DNA of 64,000 bases from Cryobacterium aureum (lineage in GTDB: Bacteria; Actinomycetota; Actinomycetes; Actinomycetales; Microbacteriaceae): positions 54,271 through 118,270 of the forward strand of contig NZ_PPTG01000002.1 of assembly GCF_002954245.1 (NCBI RefSeq). Reading direction: 5' to 3'. The notes under the pieces were generated by a model. That model worked only from the letters and a program-made list of their open reading frames with translations, was not told the DNA's origin and ran no database searches. Every line of letters begins with the position of its first letter. Within the stretch, counting starts at the first letter, position 1. The position numbers and the translations under genes are program-made. Positions 34,771 through 43,640 of the stretch are shown here, one piece after another.

Positions 34771-35841
34771 GTGTACATTTCGCTTGTGAAAGAGATACGA
34801 GCCGAGAACCGCGAGTGGATCAACTTCGCCAAGGGCGCGGCGATCATTCTGGTCGTGCTCTATCACTCGTCGTTGTTCCTCAACGACCTCGGCCTGGCCG
34901 GCAGCACGCCCCGACTACGCCTCGTGCTCAGCTACTTTCCGATGCCGGTGTTCTTCTTCATCGCCGGTCTTACCGCGCGGCGTATGCTCACCTGGAACTT
35001 CACAGACCTGTGGCGTCGCCGTCTGCTCACCCTCGTCTACCTGTACCTTCTGTGGTCGGTCATCCGGGTGGTCTTCTACCTTGTCATTCCGCACCTGCGC
35101 GGTACGGAGCGATCCCCGACCGACCTGGTCAACATTGCGCTGTTGCCGGTCTGGCCCACCAGCAGCTACTGGTTCATCTGGGCCCTGGCAATCTTCACCC
35201 TGCTGGCCTGGTTGCTGCGCAAACTGCCGGTCACACTGCAAATTGCAGCGGCTGGGGCCGTGGCCGTGCTGTCGACGACGCCGGGAGTGCTCGACCTCGA
35301 CAACGTCGGCTGGGACCGCGTCACCGCCAATTTCATCTTCTTCATCATCGCCGTCTACTTTCCCCACGCCATCTATCGCCGGGCTGCCCGGGTGCGGGTG
35401 TGGCACGCCATCGTGCTCGTGGCCGCGTATGTCGGCCTCGCCGTGCTGCTCGTGCCACTGCACCTCTCCCGCGTTCCTGGGCTCATTTTGCTCGAAAGTG
35501 CGGTCGCCGTAGCGATGGGCGTGTCCCTGGCCACCCTGCTCGTGCGGGTGAAATGGCTGAACTTCATGAACACGCTCGGCCAATACAGCTTTCAGATTTA
35601 CCTGCTGCACCTGTTTCTCGTGGCCGGCGCCCTCGCGCTGCTCGCACCCTTCGCCGAATCGTTCTGGCTCGAACGCGCCGGCAACGCTCTGCCGTTTCTG
35701 CTCGCCGCCATCGTGCTCGTCGCCTCGCTCTACCTCGCCAAGCTCCTGCGCCGGTTCTCGTTCCTCTGGGTCAGCCCGTTCCGCAAACGCCAGACCAATT
35801 CGGTCTCTCGTCGGGCTCATCTGAACGGAGACCTGTTGTGA
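34771..35841 (+). CDS. Acyltransferase-3 family membrane protein
   Basis: A 356-aa protein with about ten TM helices. The start NREWINFAKGAAIILVVLYH carries the family's early His. Unlike the gene at 30758 it has no SGNH domain. Such proteins transfer acyl groups to sugars in the envelope. GTG start; a second in-frame GTG at 34786 is possible. It overlaps the downstream lipoprotein hydrolase by 4 bp, so the two are co-translated. Confidence 0.85.
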   Translation: MYISLVKEIRAENREWINFAKGAAIILVVLYHSSLFLNDLGLAGSTPRLRLVLSYFPMPVFFFIAGLTARRMLTWNFTDLWRRRLLTLVYLYLLWSVIRVVFYLVIPHLRGTERSPTDLVNIALLPVWPTSSYWFIWALAIFTLLAWLLRKLPVTLQIAAAGAVAVLSTTPGVLDLDNVGWDRVTANFIFFIIAVYFPHAIYRRAARVRVWHAIVLVAAYVGLAVLLVPLHLSRVPGLILLESAVAVAMGVSLATLLVRVKWLNFMNTLGQYSFQIYLLHLFLVAGALALLAPFAESFWLERAGNALPFLLAAIVLVASLYLAKLLRRFSFLWVSPFRKRQTNSVSRRAHLNGDLL

Positions 35842-36755
35842 AGAAGACTCGCCTGATCGCGGCCTCCGCTGTATTGGTGGCCGCTGGTTTGCTGCTCAGC
35901 GGATGCTCCGCCAGCCCCGCCACGCGCGTCGCCAACGCGCACGGCGACTCGGTTGTGTTGCAAAACGACCTGCAATACGGAACGGCCGGCGGCCAGAAAC
36001 TCCTACTGAACGCCTGCCTGCCCAAAAGTAAAAAAACTCCCACCGCGGCGATGATCCTCGTTCACGGCGGCGGATTCGACAGTGGCACCAAAGACTTCGG
36101 CGGCATGACCGCGCTCTGCTCGGAACTGGCCGACGGCGGCATCGCCGCCTTCTCGGTGGACTACCGCCTGGCACCGCGATTCGCTTACCCGGCGCAGGTG
36201 AACGATGTCACCGACGCGCTCGATTGGCTGCGGGAGAGCGCCCAGGTCGCACAATTCGGCATCGACCCCGAACGGATTGGATTGTTCGGCAGCTCGGCCG
36301 GCGCGATCATCGCTTCCTCGATCGGCACCGACGGCACCGGCAGCCTCACCAGCGGCGATCGCGTCGCGGCGGTCGTGGCGATGTCGCCGGCGGTCGACCT
36401 CACCGAGAACGGACTCCTGCTTGGCGACCCGTCGAAGACGGCGACCGCCTCCATTCTGCAATATCTCGGCTGCTCCGACTTCACCGACTGCCCGAATTCC
36501 CGCGAGGCGTCGCCGTTGTATTCCGTCGACAAGACCGACCCGCCCTTCTACATCGCCATTTCACAAAAAGAACTTGTTCCCCTCGAGCAGGGGGAGGCCA
36601 TGGCGCTCGCGCTTAAAGCGGTCGGCGTGCACGTCACTCTCGACGTGAAACCCGGTAAACGACACGCACTGGAGCTCCTCGACGAGACCACGCGAGAGAG
36701 TATTCGTCAGTTTCTGATCGACAATTTAGTTAACTCCTCGTCACGGACTGATTAA
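35838..36755 (+). CDS. Lipoprotein alpha/beta-hydrolase (esterase-like)
   Basis: A 305-aa secreted esterase. The signal peptide ends at the lipobox LSGC (S-G-C), so it is probably lipid-anchored. The oxyanion-hole HGGG is in ILVHGGGFDSGTKD; the nucleophile is in GLFGSSAGAIIAS (GxSxG); the catalytic His is near PGKRHALELLDE. This is the HSL/acetyl-esterase type. Start at GTG 35838 with ACGGAG upstream, overlapping the acyltransferase stop. It may remove or edit the acyl groups that the neighbour adds (inference). Confidence 0.88.
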   Translation: MKKTRLIAASAVLVAAGLLLSGCSASPATRVANAHGDSVVLQNDLQYGTAGGQKLLLNACLPKSKKTPTAAMILVHGGGFDSGTKDFGGMTALCSELADGGIAAFSVDYRLAPRFAYPAQVNDVTDALDWLRESAQVAQFGIDPERIGLFGSSAGAIIASSIGTDGTGSLTSGDRVAAVVAMSPAVDLTENGLLLGDPSKTATASILQYLGCSDFTDCPNSREASPLYSVDKTDPPFYIAISQKELVPLEQGEAMALALKAVGVHVTLDVKPGKRHALELLDETTRESIRQFLIDNLVNSSSRTD

Positions 36756-36792
36756 ATCCTCAATACTGACGGTCCAAAAGTGAGGATTTTTA
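36754..36792 (+). terminator. Candidate intrinsic terminator between the hydrolase and the EPS operon
   Basis: AAATCCTCA (36754-36762) and TGAGGATTT (36781-36789) pair exactly over 9 bp with an 18-nt loop, followed by TTTAT. It starts on the stop codon of the hydrolase gene. It could separate the two transcription units or serve as an attenuator. Confidence 0.6.
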
Positions 36793-36860
36793 TGCCAACA
36801 TAGGTTTCTGTCGTCGTGCACCCGAAGCACGATGCATCGATCACGCGGGGAGAAGTGCCC

Positions 36861-38351
36861 ATGGAACTGAAACGACTGGTCCGAATACTCCGGAAGCGAT
36901 GGATTCTCATTGTTGCTTTCGCCCTGCTCGGCGTGGTCGGTGGATCGGCAGCCGCGCTCATCACACCCGTGCAATACCAAGCCTCTACCCGCGTGTTCGT
37001 GGCCGCCCAAATTCAAAACGGCTCGACGCCCGGTGATCTCGTGCAGGGCAACAACTTCGTCGTGCAGAAGCTGCCGTACTATCTCGACGTCGCCACGAGT
37101 CCCCGCGTGCTGGATCCGGTGATCGGAAGCCTCGGCCTCGATGAGACCGCAGTCGACCTGGCCGAGCGGGTCACGGCCACGACCCAACCCGGCTCGGCCG
37201 TTATTGAACTCAAAGCGCTTGCCTCCACAGCGCCTGCTGCCCAGCAGCTCGCGCAGGCCGTCTCGGAGAGTTTCACCGACGTCGTCATCAACCAGCTGGA
37301 GAAGCCCGCCGACGGCGGTGCCAGCCCGGTCACGGTCGGTGTGCTCGACCCCGCCGTCGCCCCCGACAACCCCGCGCTGCCGCAGCTCTATCTCAACCTG
37401 GCCGTCGGACTGCTCATCGGGCTTCTGGTCGGACTGGTGACCGCGCTCATCCTCGGGCTGCTCGACCGTCGCATCTACAACCGTGACGACATCGAGCGAC
37501 TCACCGTCGTTCCCGTGCTCGGCGGTATCCCGCTTGAAGCCCGCGCCAACCCGATCATCTCGCCCGACGGCGCGTCCACCGCCCGCGCTGAGGCGTTCCG
37601 GGTGCTGCGCACCAACCTCGAGTTCGCCGACGCCGACACCGGCCGTCGCAGCCTCGTCGTGACGTCCTCCGTTTCGGGCGAGGGTAAAACGACCACACTC
37701 GTGAACCTCGCCATCGTGTTGGCCGAGAGCGGTGCGACCGTCGCCGTGATCGACGCCGACCTGCGCACGCCGCGGCTAGCCGACTACCTCGGTCTCGACG
37801 CCGATCGTGGCCTGACCGATGTTCTGATCGGCGACGTGCAACTCAAGGAATCCCTGCAATCGTGGGGCACGCAGCATCCGCTCACCGTCTTGTCGTCGGG
37901 CAAGATTCCCAGCAATCCGAGCGAACTGCTCGGATCGACCGCCATGGGCACGGTGCTCGACGTGCTCAGCAGCAGCTACGACTACGTGCTCATCGACGCG
38001 CCGTCGGTGCTCGCGGTGACCGACGCTGCTGTGCTCAGCCGCTGGACCGGCGGCACCATTCTGGTCGTCGGCGCGAACCGGGTGCGCGAACCCGAACTGC
38101 TCGCCGCCTTCGACGCCCTCGAAGCGGTCGGCACGACGCCCCTCGGCGTTGTGCTGGCCATGGCTCCCACCCGCGGGCCCGACGCGCTCTTGCAGGGCGG
38201 CGGCTTCGCGGCGGCTTCCCGCCCGGCACCCCGTGCCACCCCAGCGAGCGACGCGAAGACGAGCGACGCGAAGATGAGCGACGCGAGTCGTTCGACCCCG
38301 CCCGACAGTGAGTCTGCCCCATCAGAGACCCCCACCCGCGTCACCTGGTAG
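36861..38351 (+). CDS. Polysaccharide chain-length regulator/BY-kinase (Wzc-like)
   Basis: A 496-aa membrane protein. N-terminal Wzz domain with TM helices near 14-35 and 175-198. The cytosolic ATPase has Walker A SGEGKTTT (Lys276), Walker A' VIDADLR (about 297) and Walker B VLIDAP (about 376). It controls polymer length and export. The usual C-terminal tyrosine cluster is missing: the last 80 or so residues contain no Tyr and instead have a repeated Ser-Asp-Ala tract (SDAKTSDAKMSDAS). Start at ATG 36861 with GGGGAG upstream. First gene of the rightward EPS operon. Confidence 0.9.
   Translation: MELKRLVRILRKRWILIVAFALLGVVGGSAAALITPVQYQASTRVFVAAQIQNGSTPGDLVQGNNFVVQKLPYYLDVATSPRVLDPVIGSLGLDETAVDLAERVTATTQPGSAVIELKALASTAPAAQQLAQAVSESFTDVVINQLEKPADGGASPVTVGVLDPAVAPDNPALPQLYLNLAVGLLIGLLVGLVTALILGLLDRRIYNRDDIERLTVVPVLGGIPLEARANPIISPDGASTARAEAFRVLRTNLEFADADTGRRSLVVTSSVSGEGKTTTLVNLAIVLAESGATVAVIDADLRTPRLADYLGLDADRGLTDVLIGDVQLKESLQSWGTQHPLTVLSSGKIPSNPSELLGSTAMGTVLDVLSSSYDYVLIDAPSVLAVTDAAVLSRWTGGTILVVGANRVREPELLAAFDALEAVGTTPLGVVLAMAPTRGPDALLQGGGFAAASRPAPRATPASDAKTSDAKMSDASRSTPPDSESAPSETPTRVTW
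38263..38306 (+). repeat. 15-bp in-frame tandem repeat in the BY-kinase tail
   Basis: About three copies of AGCGACGCGAAGACG (with variants), encoding Ser-Asp-Ala-Lys-Thr/Met. Prone to copy-number change without loss of frame. Confidence 0.7.
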
Positions 38352-38379
38352 ATCCACCCGTTCCTTTCCCGTTTGGCCC

Positions 38380-38420
38380 ACGTTCGAAGACGCACGTTCG
38401 AAGACGCACGTTCGAAACAG
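38380..38420. repeat. 14-bp tandem repeat ACGTTCGAAGACGC upstream of the glycosyltransferase
   Basis: Two exact copies (38380-38393 and 38394-38407) and a partial third, each centred on palindromic TTCGAA, in the 100-bp gap within the EPS operon. A 14-bp period places the sites about 1.3 helical turns apart. Confidence 0.75.
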
Positions 38421-38452
38421 TTCCGCAAAGGCTTGACCCGAAGGGAGCCTCA

Positions 38453-39439
38453 GTGTCCGTGCACTCGTCTGACCCGGTCGATTCGTCGCCCTCCCAGCAA
38501 CGAAAACTTCTGCTCGTGGCCTCTACCGGCGGGCATCTGGCCCAGTTGGTTCGGCTGGCCCCGGGGCTGGGCGCCTCGCCCAGCTCGCTCTGGGTCACCT
38601 TTGATTCCATGCAGAGCCGGTCGTTGTTGGCCGGCCAGCGGCGCATCCATGTGCCGTACGTGCGTCCCCGCGACTACCTCGGCATGATGCGCGCGGCCAG
38701 CATCGTTCGCCGTGTACTCAAGCACGAAACGTTTGAGGGGGCAGTGAGCACCGGCGCCGGTCTTGCCGTCGCGGCACTGCCGCAGGCCGCGATCAGCGGC
38801 GTGCCGAGCCTCTACATCGAGAGCGTCTCCCGCGTCGATGGGCCATCGCTCAGCGGGCGGATGCTCGCCGCCAGCCACCTGGTCAGCGTGCGCACCCAGC
38901 ATCCTGCCTGGGCCACCAACCGGTGGCGAACGCACCCGAGCGTGCTGTCCACGTACCATTCGTTGATCCGGCCGGCGCCGGAATGCCCCAGCCTGTTCGT
39001 CACCCTCGGCACCATCGAGGGTTACCGCTTCGATTCCCTCGTCGACGCCGTGCTGGCAAGCGGCCTGGCCGATGAGCGCACCGTCTGGCAGCTCGGTTTC
39101 ACCACCAACCGCACCGATCTTCCCGGCCAGGTACGCCAGATGATGCCGACCGCACAGTTCGTCGATGCCGCCCTGACAGCCGACGTCGTGATCACCCACG
39201 CCGGTGTTGGTACCTTCATGGGACTGCTCGAACTGGGCATTTTTCCGGTGATCGTGACCCGCCGCAAGCACCGCGGTGAACACGTCGATGACCACCAGAT
39301 GCAGATCGCGGAGCTTGCCGAATACCTCGGTGTCGCCAGGGCCGTTGACTCGCCCGACCTCACGGCCGAAGTCATCCGCTTCGCTGCCGGCCGTGCCATC
39401 GACACCGGCGTGCGCGTTCCGCTGCCCAGCGACCGATGA
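38453..39439 (+). CDS. Glycosyltransferase, Alg14/Alg13-like (PssD/PssE type) in one chain
   Basis: A 328-aa protein. The N-terminal half (from KLLLVASTGGHLAQLVRLAP) looks like the Alg14/EpsE acceptor part. The C-terminal half (LFVTLGTIEGYRFDSLVD; VITHAGVGTFMGLLE; RRKHRGEHVDDHQMQIAELA) is the GT28 nucleotide-sugar part. Together they add a sugar to an undecaprenyl-linked intermediate on the cytosolic side. GTG start with AAGGGAG five nt upstream. Its stop overlaps the next start. Confidence 0.85.
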   Translation: MSVHSSDPVDSSPSQQRKLLLVASTGGHLAQLVRLAPGLGASPSSLWVTFDSMQSRSLLAGQRRIHVPYVRPRDYLGMMRAASIVRRVLKHETFEGAVSTGAGLAVAALPQAAISGVPSLYIESVSRVDGPSLSGRMLAASHLVSVRTQHPAWATNRWRTHPSVLSTYHSLIRPAPECPSLFVTLGTIEGYRFDSLVDAVLASGLADERTVWQLGFTTNRTDLPGQVRQMMPTAQFVDAALTADVVITHAGVGTFMGLLELGIFPVIVTRRKHRGEHVDDHQMQIAELAEYLGVARAVDSPDLTAEVIRFAAGRAIDTGVRVPLPSDR

Positions 39440-40551
39440 TCCAGGGGTTGTCTCCCGAGCGGATGCAGCGCGACATCTTCGTGCCGGCCCGCGGCCAATA
39501 CGACAATATCGGTGACATCCTGCTGCGCCGCCAATTGCTCGACTGGTTGCGGGCGAGCGGCCCGCTGCACGTCTATGTCGGCGAGGCGCCCGACGGATAT
39601 GCCGAGGGGCTCGGCCTCACACCGGGCGACGTGCAGTATCGCTCCTTTCGCCGGTGGTATGCCGCAGCGCTGGCCAGTGCGGTCCGCGGCCACGCCTCGT
39701 ACGTGTTCAAACCCGGCGAGATTCAACTGACCCTGATCGGCATGAAGGAGCACCTCGCCATGCTTCCGGTGCTCGCACTCGTGCGCGCTCGACATGGCCG
39801 CGTCGCCCGGGTCGGGGTAGGCAGCCGCAACTTCGCGCCGCTTCCGCGAGCATTGATGGGGCCGTCCATCGCACTGTCGAACGTGTCGTTGTGGCGGGAT
39901 GCAGCGACCGCCGGATATCTCGGGCAGGGCAGCATCATGCCCGACCTCGCCTTCGCCGGGGCGAGCAGCGCCGCCGGTTCAGCCGCCGCCGATTTGGGCA
40001 GCACGGCGCGCCGCGACGTGCTCGTCGTGTCGATGCGCTCCGACCTGGAGTACCCGAGCGCGGCTTGGCTCGCCGGGGTACGCGCCGTCGCGGCCGACAA
40101 CGGGCTGCAGATCTGGTGTGTCACCCAGGTGTTGCGCGATGATGACAAGTGCGGACAACTCGCTACCGACCTCGGCGGCGAGGCGCTGCGCTGGAACGGC
40201 ACCGGCCACGACGAGCAGGAACAGCGCCTGCGTTCCCTGTACGGGCGGGCCGCGCTCACTGTGAGTGATCGACTGCACGTGCTCGTCGGCGCCCTCACCG
40301 AGGGGGCGGTTCCGGCCGCGCTTCTGGTCGACGCCAAGTCTGACAAGATTGCTCGGCATTTCGCCGCCGCCGGACTGCACGACGTGAGCATTGTCAGCGC
40401 GGGCCTGTCTGCCGCCGAGATCGCCGCACGGCTGCAGAATCTGCTTGGCCGTCGCACGGCTATTCTGGCCGGCCTGGCCGAGGCCCAAGACGAATTACAG
40501 ACCGTGCGCCGCCTGCTGGACCAGGTGCTCACCACCGAGAGTTTTCAGTGA
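39436..40551 (+). CDS. Polysaccharide pyruvyltransferase family protein
   Basis: A 371-aa protein with the family's opening (ARGQYDNIGDILLRRQLLDWL) and late HxG-type region (DRLHVLVGALTEGAVPAALLV). It probably transfers pyruvate from PEP to a sugar, making a ketal. It resembles the gene at 48173 (shared NIGD.LLRR and WRDA segments). Start ATG overlaps the previous stop (ATGA). Confidence 0.85.
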   Translation: MIQGLSPERMQRDIFVPARGQYDNIGDILLRRQLLDWLRASGPLHVYVGEAPDGYAEGLGLTPGDVQYRSFRRWYAAALASAVRGHASYVFKPGEIQLTLIGMKEHLAMLPVLALVRARHGRVARVGVGSRNFAPLPRALMGPSIALSNVSLWRDAATAGYLGQGSIMPDLAFAGASSAAGSAAADLGSTARRDVLVVSMRSDLEYPSAAWLAGVRAVAADNGLQIWCVTQVLRDDDKCGQLATDLGGEALRWNGTGHDEQEQRLRSLYGRAALTVSDRLHVLVGALTEGAVPAALLVDAKSDKIARHFAAAGLHDVSIVSAGLSAAEIAARLQNLLGRRTAILAGLAEAQDELQTVRRLLDQVLTTESFQ

Positions 40552-41729
40552 GCCTCGCCGAGCCGGGCGACACCGAGCCGATCGTTGTCGTGCAGCCATC
40601 CGCCGCAGCGGTCCCCGCTGACCATAGCGAGATTCGCAACGAGTCCCGAACCGCGTCCGTTCCCGGACCGACCCGCGTGCCGGTCGCTCCGGCTTCGCAG
40701 TCCCAACGCCTGCTCGCCGTGCACATCGGGCGCAGCGGCGCAGTCGCCGGCGGTATGAGTCAGGTTATCAACGGCTACCTGGCACACTCCTTCGCTGACT
40801 TTGATCTGCGGATGGTCTCGTCGCGGGACGGCAGCGGCGGGGTGCGGGCGGCGGGGTTGGCAGCATCCGCTTTCTGGAAGGTGCTTCGCCTGGCCAGGCC
40901 CGAGCGCACCGTTGTGATCGCGCACCTGTCGCAGGGCGGATCCTTTGCGCGCGAGGGTGCGCTGCTCACCTTGGCCCACGCGCGCGGGTTTGCCACGGTC
41001 GCTCAGCTCCACGGCAGCTCTTTTGCCGACTTTGCCGTGAAGCGGCCAGGACTGGTCGGGCGCGTCCTGCGCGCGGCCGACGTGGTGCTGACCCTGTCGG
41101 CCGAGTCGCAAGCGGCTGCCGCCGATTTTGTACCCCTGGAGCGCGTCGTGCTCGTGCCCAACGCCGTCGCCGACGGGGTGCGGCGCGAGATCGAACCCCT
41201 CGTGGTGTTCGGCGGTGCGGTCATCACGCGCAAGGGCGTCGACGTGCTGGTGGCGGCCTGGCAGCGGCTCGCGCTAGCGCATCCGCTCTGGAAACTGGTG
41301 ATTGCCGGCCCCATCGTTGACCAACCCGCAGTGCCGCTAACCCGCGGCGAGTTCGTGGGGGCGCTGAGCCACGAGGCACTGATGAAGTTGCTGGAGCGGT
41401 CGGCGATCGCCGTGTTGCCCTCCCGCGACGAGGCGATGCCCATGTTCATTCTCGAAGCCATGGCCCGCAGAAACTGTGTCGTGGCGACGCGGGTCGGCGG
41501 CGTGCCGGCCGTACTGGCGAACGGTGTGGGCATGATCGTGGAACCCGGCGACGTCGACTCGCTCGAGGTAGCGCTTCGGCACGCGATAACGGATGGCGCC
41601 TGGCGCGCCAAAAAGGCGGATCTGGCCAGATCCGCCTTTGAGACTACCTATTCGGCGGCCGCTGTCTTTCCGTTGGTCGAACGCAGCTGGAAGGCTGCAC
41701 TCGACCGACGAGCAGACCGTGTGTTATGA
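40548..41729 (+). CDS. Glycosyltransferase family 4 (GT-B)
   Basis: A 393-aa protein with a disordered N-terminus of about 55 residues, then GT-B domains. The C-terminal donor domain has VVFGGAVITRKGVDVLVAAW, VLPSRDEAMPMFILEAMA (E..7E type) and MIVEPGDVDSLEVAL. GTG start overlapping the pyruvyltransferase stop. Its 3' part contains a perfect 28-bp palindrome (41612-41639), and its end overlaps the convergent beta-helix gene by 6 bp. Confidence 0.87.
   Translation: MSLAEPGDTEPIVVVQPSAAAVPADHSEIRNESRTASVPGPTRVPVAPASQSQRLLAVHIGRSGAVAGGMSQVINGYLAHSFADFDLRMVSSRDGSGGVRAAGLAASAFWKVLRLARPERTVVIAHLSQGGSFAREGALLTLAHARGFATVAQLHGSSFADFAVKRPGLVGRVLRAADVVLTLSAESQAAAADFVPLERVVLVPNAVADGVRREIEPLVVFGGAVITRKGVDVLVAAWQRLALAHPLWKLVIAGPIVDQPAVPLTRGEFVGALSHEALMKLLERSAIAVLPSRDEAMPMFILEAMARRNCVVATRVGGVPAVLANGVGMIVEPGDVDSLEVALRHAITDGAWRAKKADLARSAFETTYSAAAVFPLVERSWKAALDRRADRVL
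41612..41639. repeat. Perfect 28-bp palindrome in the 3' end of the GT4 gene
   Basis: Arms 41612-41625 (AAAGGCGGATCTGG) and 41626-41639 are exact complements with no loop spacing, preceded by A-rich and ending in TTT. It encodes KADLARSAF. Placed 90 bp before two convergent stops, it could act as a bidirectional terminator. Confidence 0.85.
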
Positions 41730-43640
41730 AATGCAGGCCTGGTTCGAGAAGCCGGAACCGGCAGTCGTTACGGTGTTCGAGCAGTAGACCTTGGTGCCGC
41801 TGGCACCCTTGGTGCCCTGCTCGTGGATGAAGAAACCGTAGCCGGCGGCGCCGACCGGGGTGGTGTTGCCGAAGAAGACGTTGCGGAGGCCCCAGCCGGC
41901 GACGCTTCCGTTGACTGCGAAGCCGTGCACGGTGCTGTTCTTGCCCTGGTTGTTGTAGATCTGCCAGTCGTTGCCCTTGACTTTGACCCATTCCTCGGCC
42001 CGCGGCATGGCGTTGGCTCCGTCGATGACGTTGTCGCGGATGATGCCGTTGGAGGTGCCTTCCTTGACCTCGATCGGCTGGGCGCCGGTGAGGCTGATGT
42101 TGTTGGCCATGAGCAGCGTGCGGTCGGTCTTGTCGGGCTGGCAGTTGGTCTGGGCGCACCAGTTGGCGTCTGAGGTTCCGATGTAGATGCCCTCGCCGTA
42201 GAACGGATCGCGCTTGCCGGTGTTCTTGATGGTGTTGCCGACCACCTTGCTGTCGGTGGTGAAGGCACGCAGGTGAATGCCCTCGTAGCCGATGTTGTCG
42301 ACGAGCGTGTCAGCAATCGTGACGTTGCTGCTGCGGATGACGCTGATGCCCTTGAGACTGTTCGTGACGGTCATACCGGCGACAATGAGGTTGGACGAGT
42401 TGGTGATCTGAATGCCGTGGTTGTCCTGGATACTGCCGACGTTGATCACTGCACTTCGCGGTCCGCAAACCCAGATCGGGTTGGACGCGGTTCCGTTGAC
42501 GGTCATGTTGATCTGCTCGTTGTAGGTACCGGGGGCGAGCTTGATAACGGTTCCGGGCTGGGCCTGGGCTACGGCGGCCATGAGTTCCCCGGCCGTGGCC
42601 ACGTTCACGGTGGCAGCGGGGCAGTCAACGTAGCGGTGGGTGCTGATCGGAGCCGGGGTTGGCGCGGTGCTCGGCACGGCCGACACAATGAACGCGTCGA
42701 CGATGCTGTTGGTACCGGTGGACCGGGCATCCTTCTGGCCGGTGCGGGTCACCGTGATGGTGTGAGTTCCCGCCGAGAGGCTCGTGGTGCTGAACGCGTT
42801 CTGCTTGTACGCGGTGGTCGCCGAGTAGCCGTTGACCGTGGCGACGTTCTTGCCGTCGATCGCGACGGTGCTCGTGCCAGAGCTGCTGGTCAGACGGGTG
42901 ATAAAGGCGACGCTCGAGCCCTGAAAGGTGAACGAGGCGCTGCCCGCCGTAGTGGTGAACTGAACTCCGCCGCCCGAGTCGTTGACCGAGCCGGAGGTGC
43001 GCCAGGTGCCGCTGTACTTGACTGACGCCGAGTTGCTGTCGAAGGTGGTCGTGCCGACCGGAGCCTGCACGGGAGCCGTGGTGGCGACCGGGGCCGGGGT
43101 GGGCTCAGGAGCCGGTGTCGTCGTCGTCGTGCCGGCCGGAGTCAGAGTCACGAAGGCGTCGACGATGCTGCTGGTACCGGCGGAACGCGCATCCTTCTGG
43201 CCGGTGCGGCTGACCTTGATGGTGTGTGTTCCGCTGGAGAGGTTCGAAGTGCTGAACAGGCTCTGCTGGTACTGCGTCGAGGCCGAATAGCCGTTGACCG
43301 TGGCGACGACCTTGCCGTCGATGGCAATGTCGCTGGTACCCGACCTGCTGGTCATACGCGTCACGTAAGCCACGGTCGACCCGGTGAAGGTGAGTGAGGC
43401 GCTCGACGTGGCCCCGGCATACTTGATCGACGCGCCGTGGTCAGACGGCGAGCCCGTCGTGAGCCAGGTGCCGGAGTATTTGACCTGCGAGGAGCTGCTG
43501 TCGACCACCGTGGTGCCGGCGGGCGCCGTGGCGGCGGAGGCCGAAGCAACGCCGACGGGAATCATCGCGGTGAGGGGAACCAGCGCGGCTATGGCGACGG
43601 CGGCGATGGTCGCACGGCGTGAGAAGCGGGGGAACAACAT
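41724..43640 (-). CDS. Secreted right-handed beta-helix protein with two N-terminal sandwich modules
   Basis: A 638-aa exported protein; signal peptide to about residue 37 (ASASA). Two homologous modules (about 45-165 and 195-320) share SVKYSGTW, AFITRLTSSSGTS, IDGK.VATVNGYSA and SRTGQKDARS, resembling carbohydrate-binding sandwich domains. The rest is a parallel beta-helix (IQITNSSNLIVAGMTVTNSL; GIHLRAFTTDSKVVGNTI; ANNISLTGAQPIEVKEGTS), the fold of polysaccharide lyases and epimerases. Start ATG with GGAAGG upstream. It probably acts on a polysaccharide outside the cell; catalytic residues not identified. Confidence 0.8.
   Translation of the reverse strand: MLFPRFSRRATIAAVAIAALVPLTAMIPVGVASASAATAPAGTTVVDSSSSQVKYSGTWLTTGSPSDHGASIKYAGATSSASLTFTGSTVAYVTRMTSRSGTSDIAIDGKVVATVNGYSASTQYQQSLFSTSNLSSGTHTIKVSRTGQKDARSAGTSSIVDAFVTLTPAGTTTTTPAPEPTPAPVATTAPVQAPVGTTTFDSNSASVKYSGTWRTSGSVNDSGGGVQFTTTAGSASFTFQGSSVAFITRLTSSSGTSTVAIDGKNVATVNGYSATTAYKQNAFSTTSLSAGTHTITVTRTGQKDARSTGTNSIVDAFIVSAVPSTAPTPAPISTHRYVDCPAATVNVATAGELMAAVAQAQPGTVIKLAPGTYNEQINMTVNGTASNPIWVCGPRSAVINVGSIQDNHGIQITNSSNLIVAGMTVTNSLKGISVIRSSNVTIADTLVDNIGYEGIHLRAFTTDSKVVGNTIKNTGKRDPFYGEGIYIGTSDANWCAQTNCQPDKTDRTLLMANNISLTGAQPIEVKEGTSNGIIRDNVIDGANAMPRAEEWVKVKGNDWQIYNNQGKNSTVHGFAVNGSVAGWGLRNVFFGNTTPVGAAGYGFFIHEQGTKGASGTKVYCSNTVTTAGSGFSNQACIS

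Noticed and set aside
34815-35837. Upstream part of the frame that encodes the lipoprotein hydrolase
   Set aside because: An alternative frame of the acyltransferase gene. The signal peptide and ribosome-binding site place the hydrolase start at 35838.
38380-38420. Tandem repeats as a CRISPR-like array
   Set aside because: Units are only 14 bp, adjacent without spacers, and no cas genes are present.
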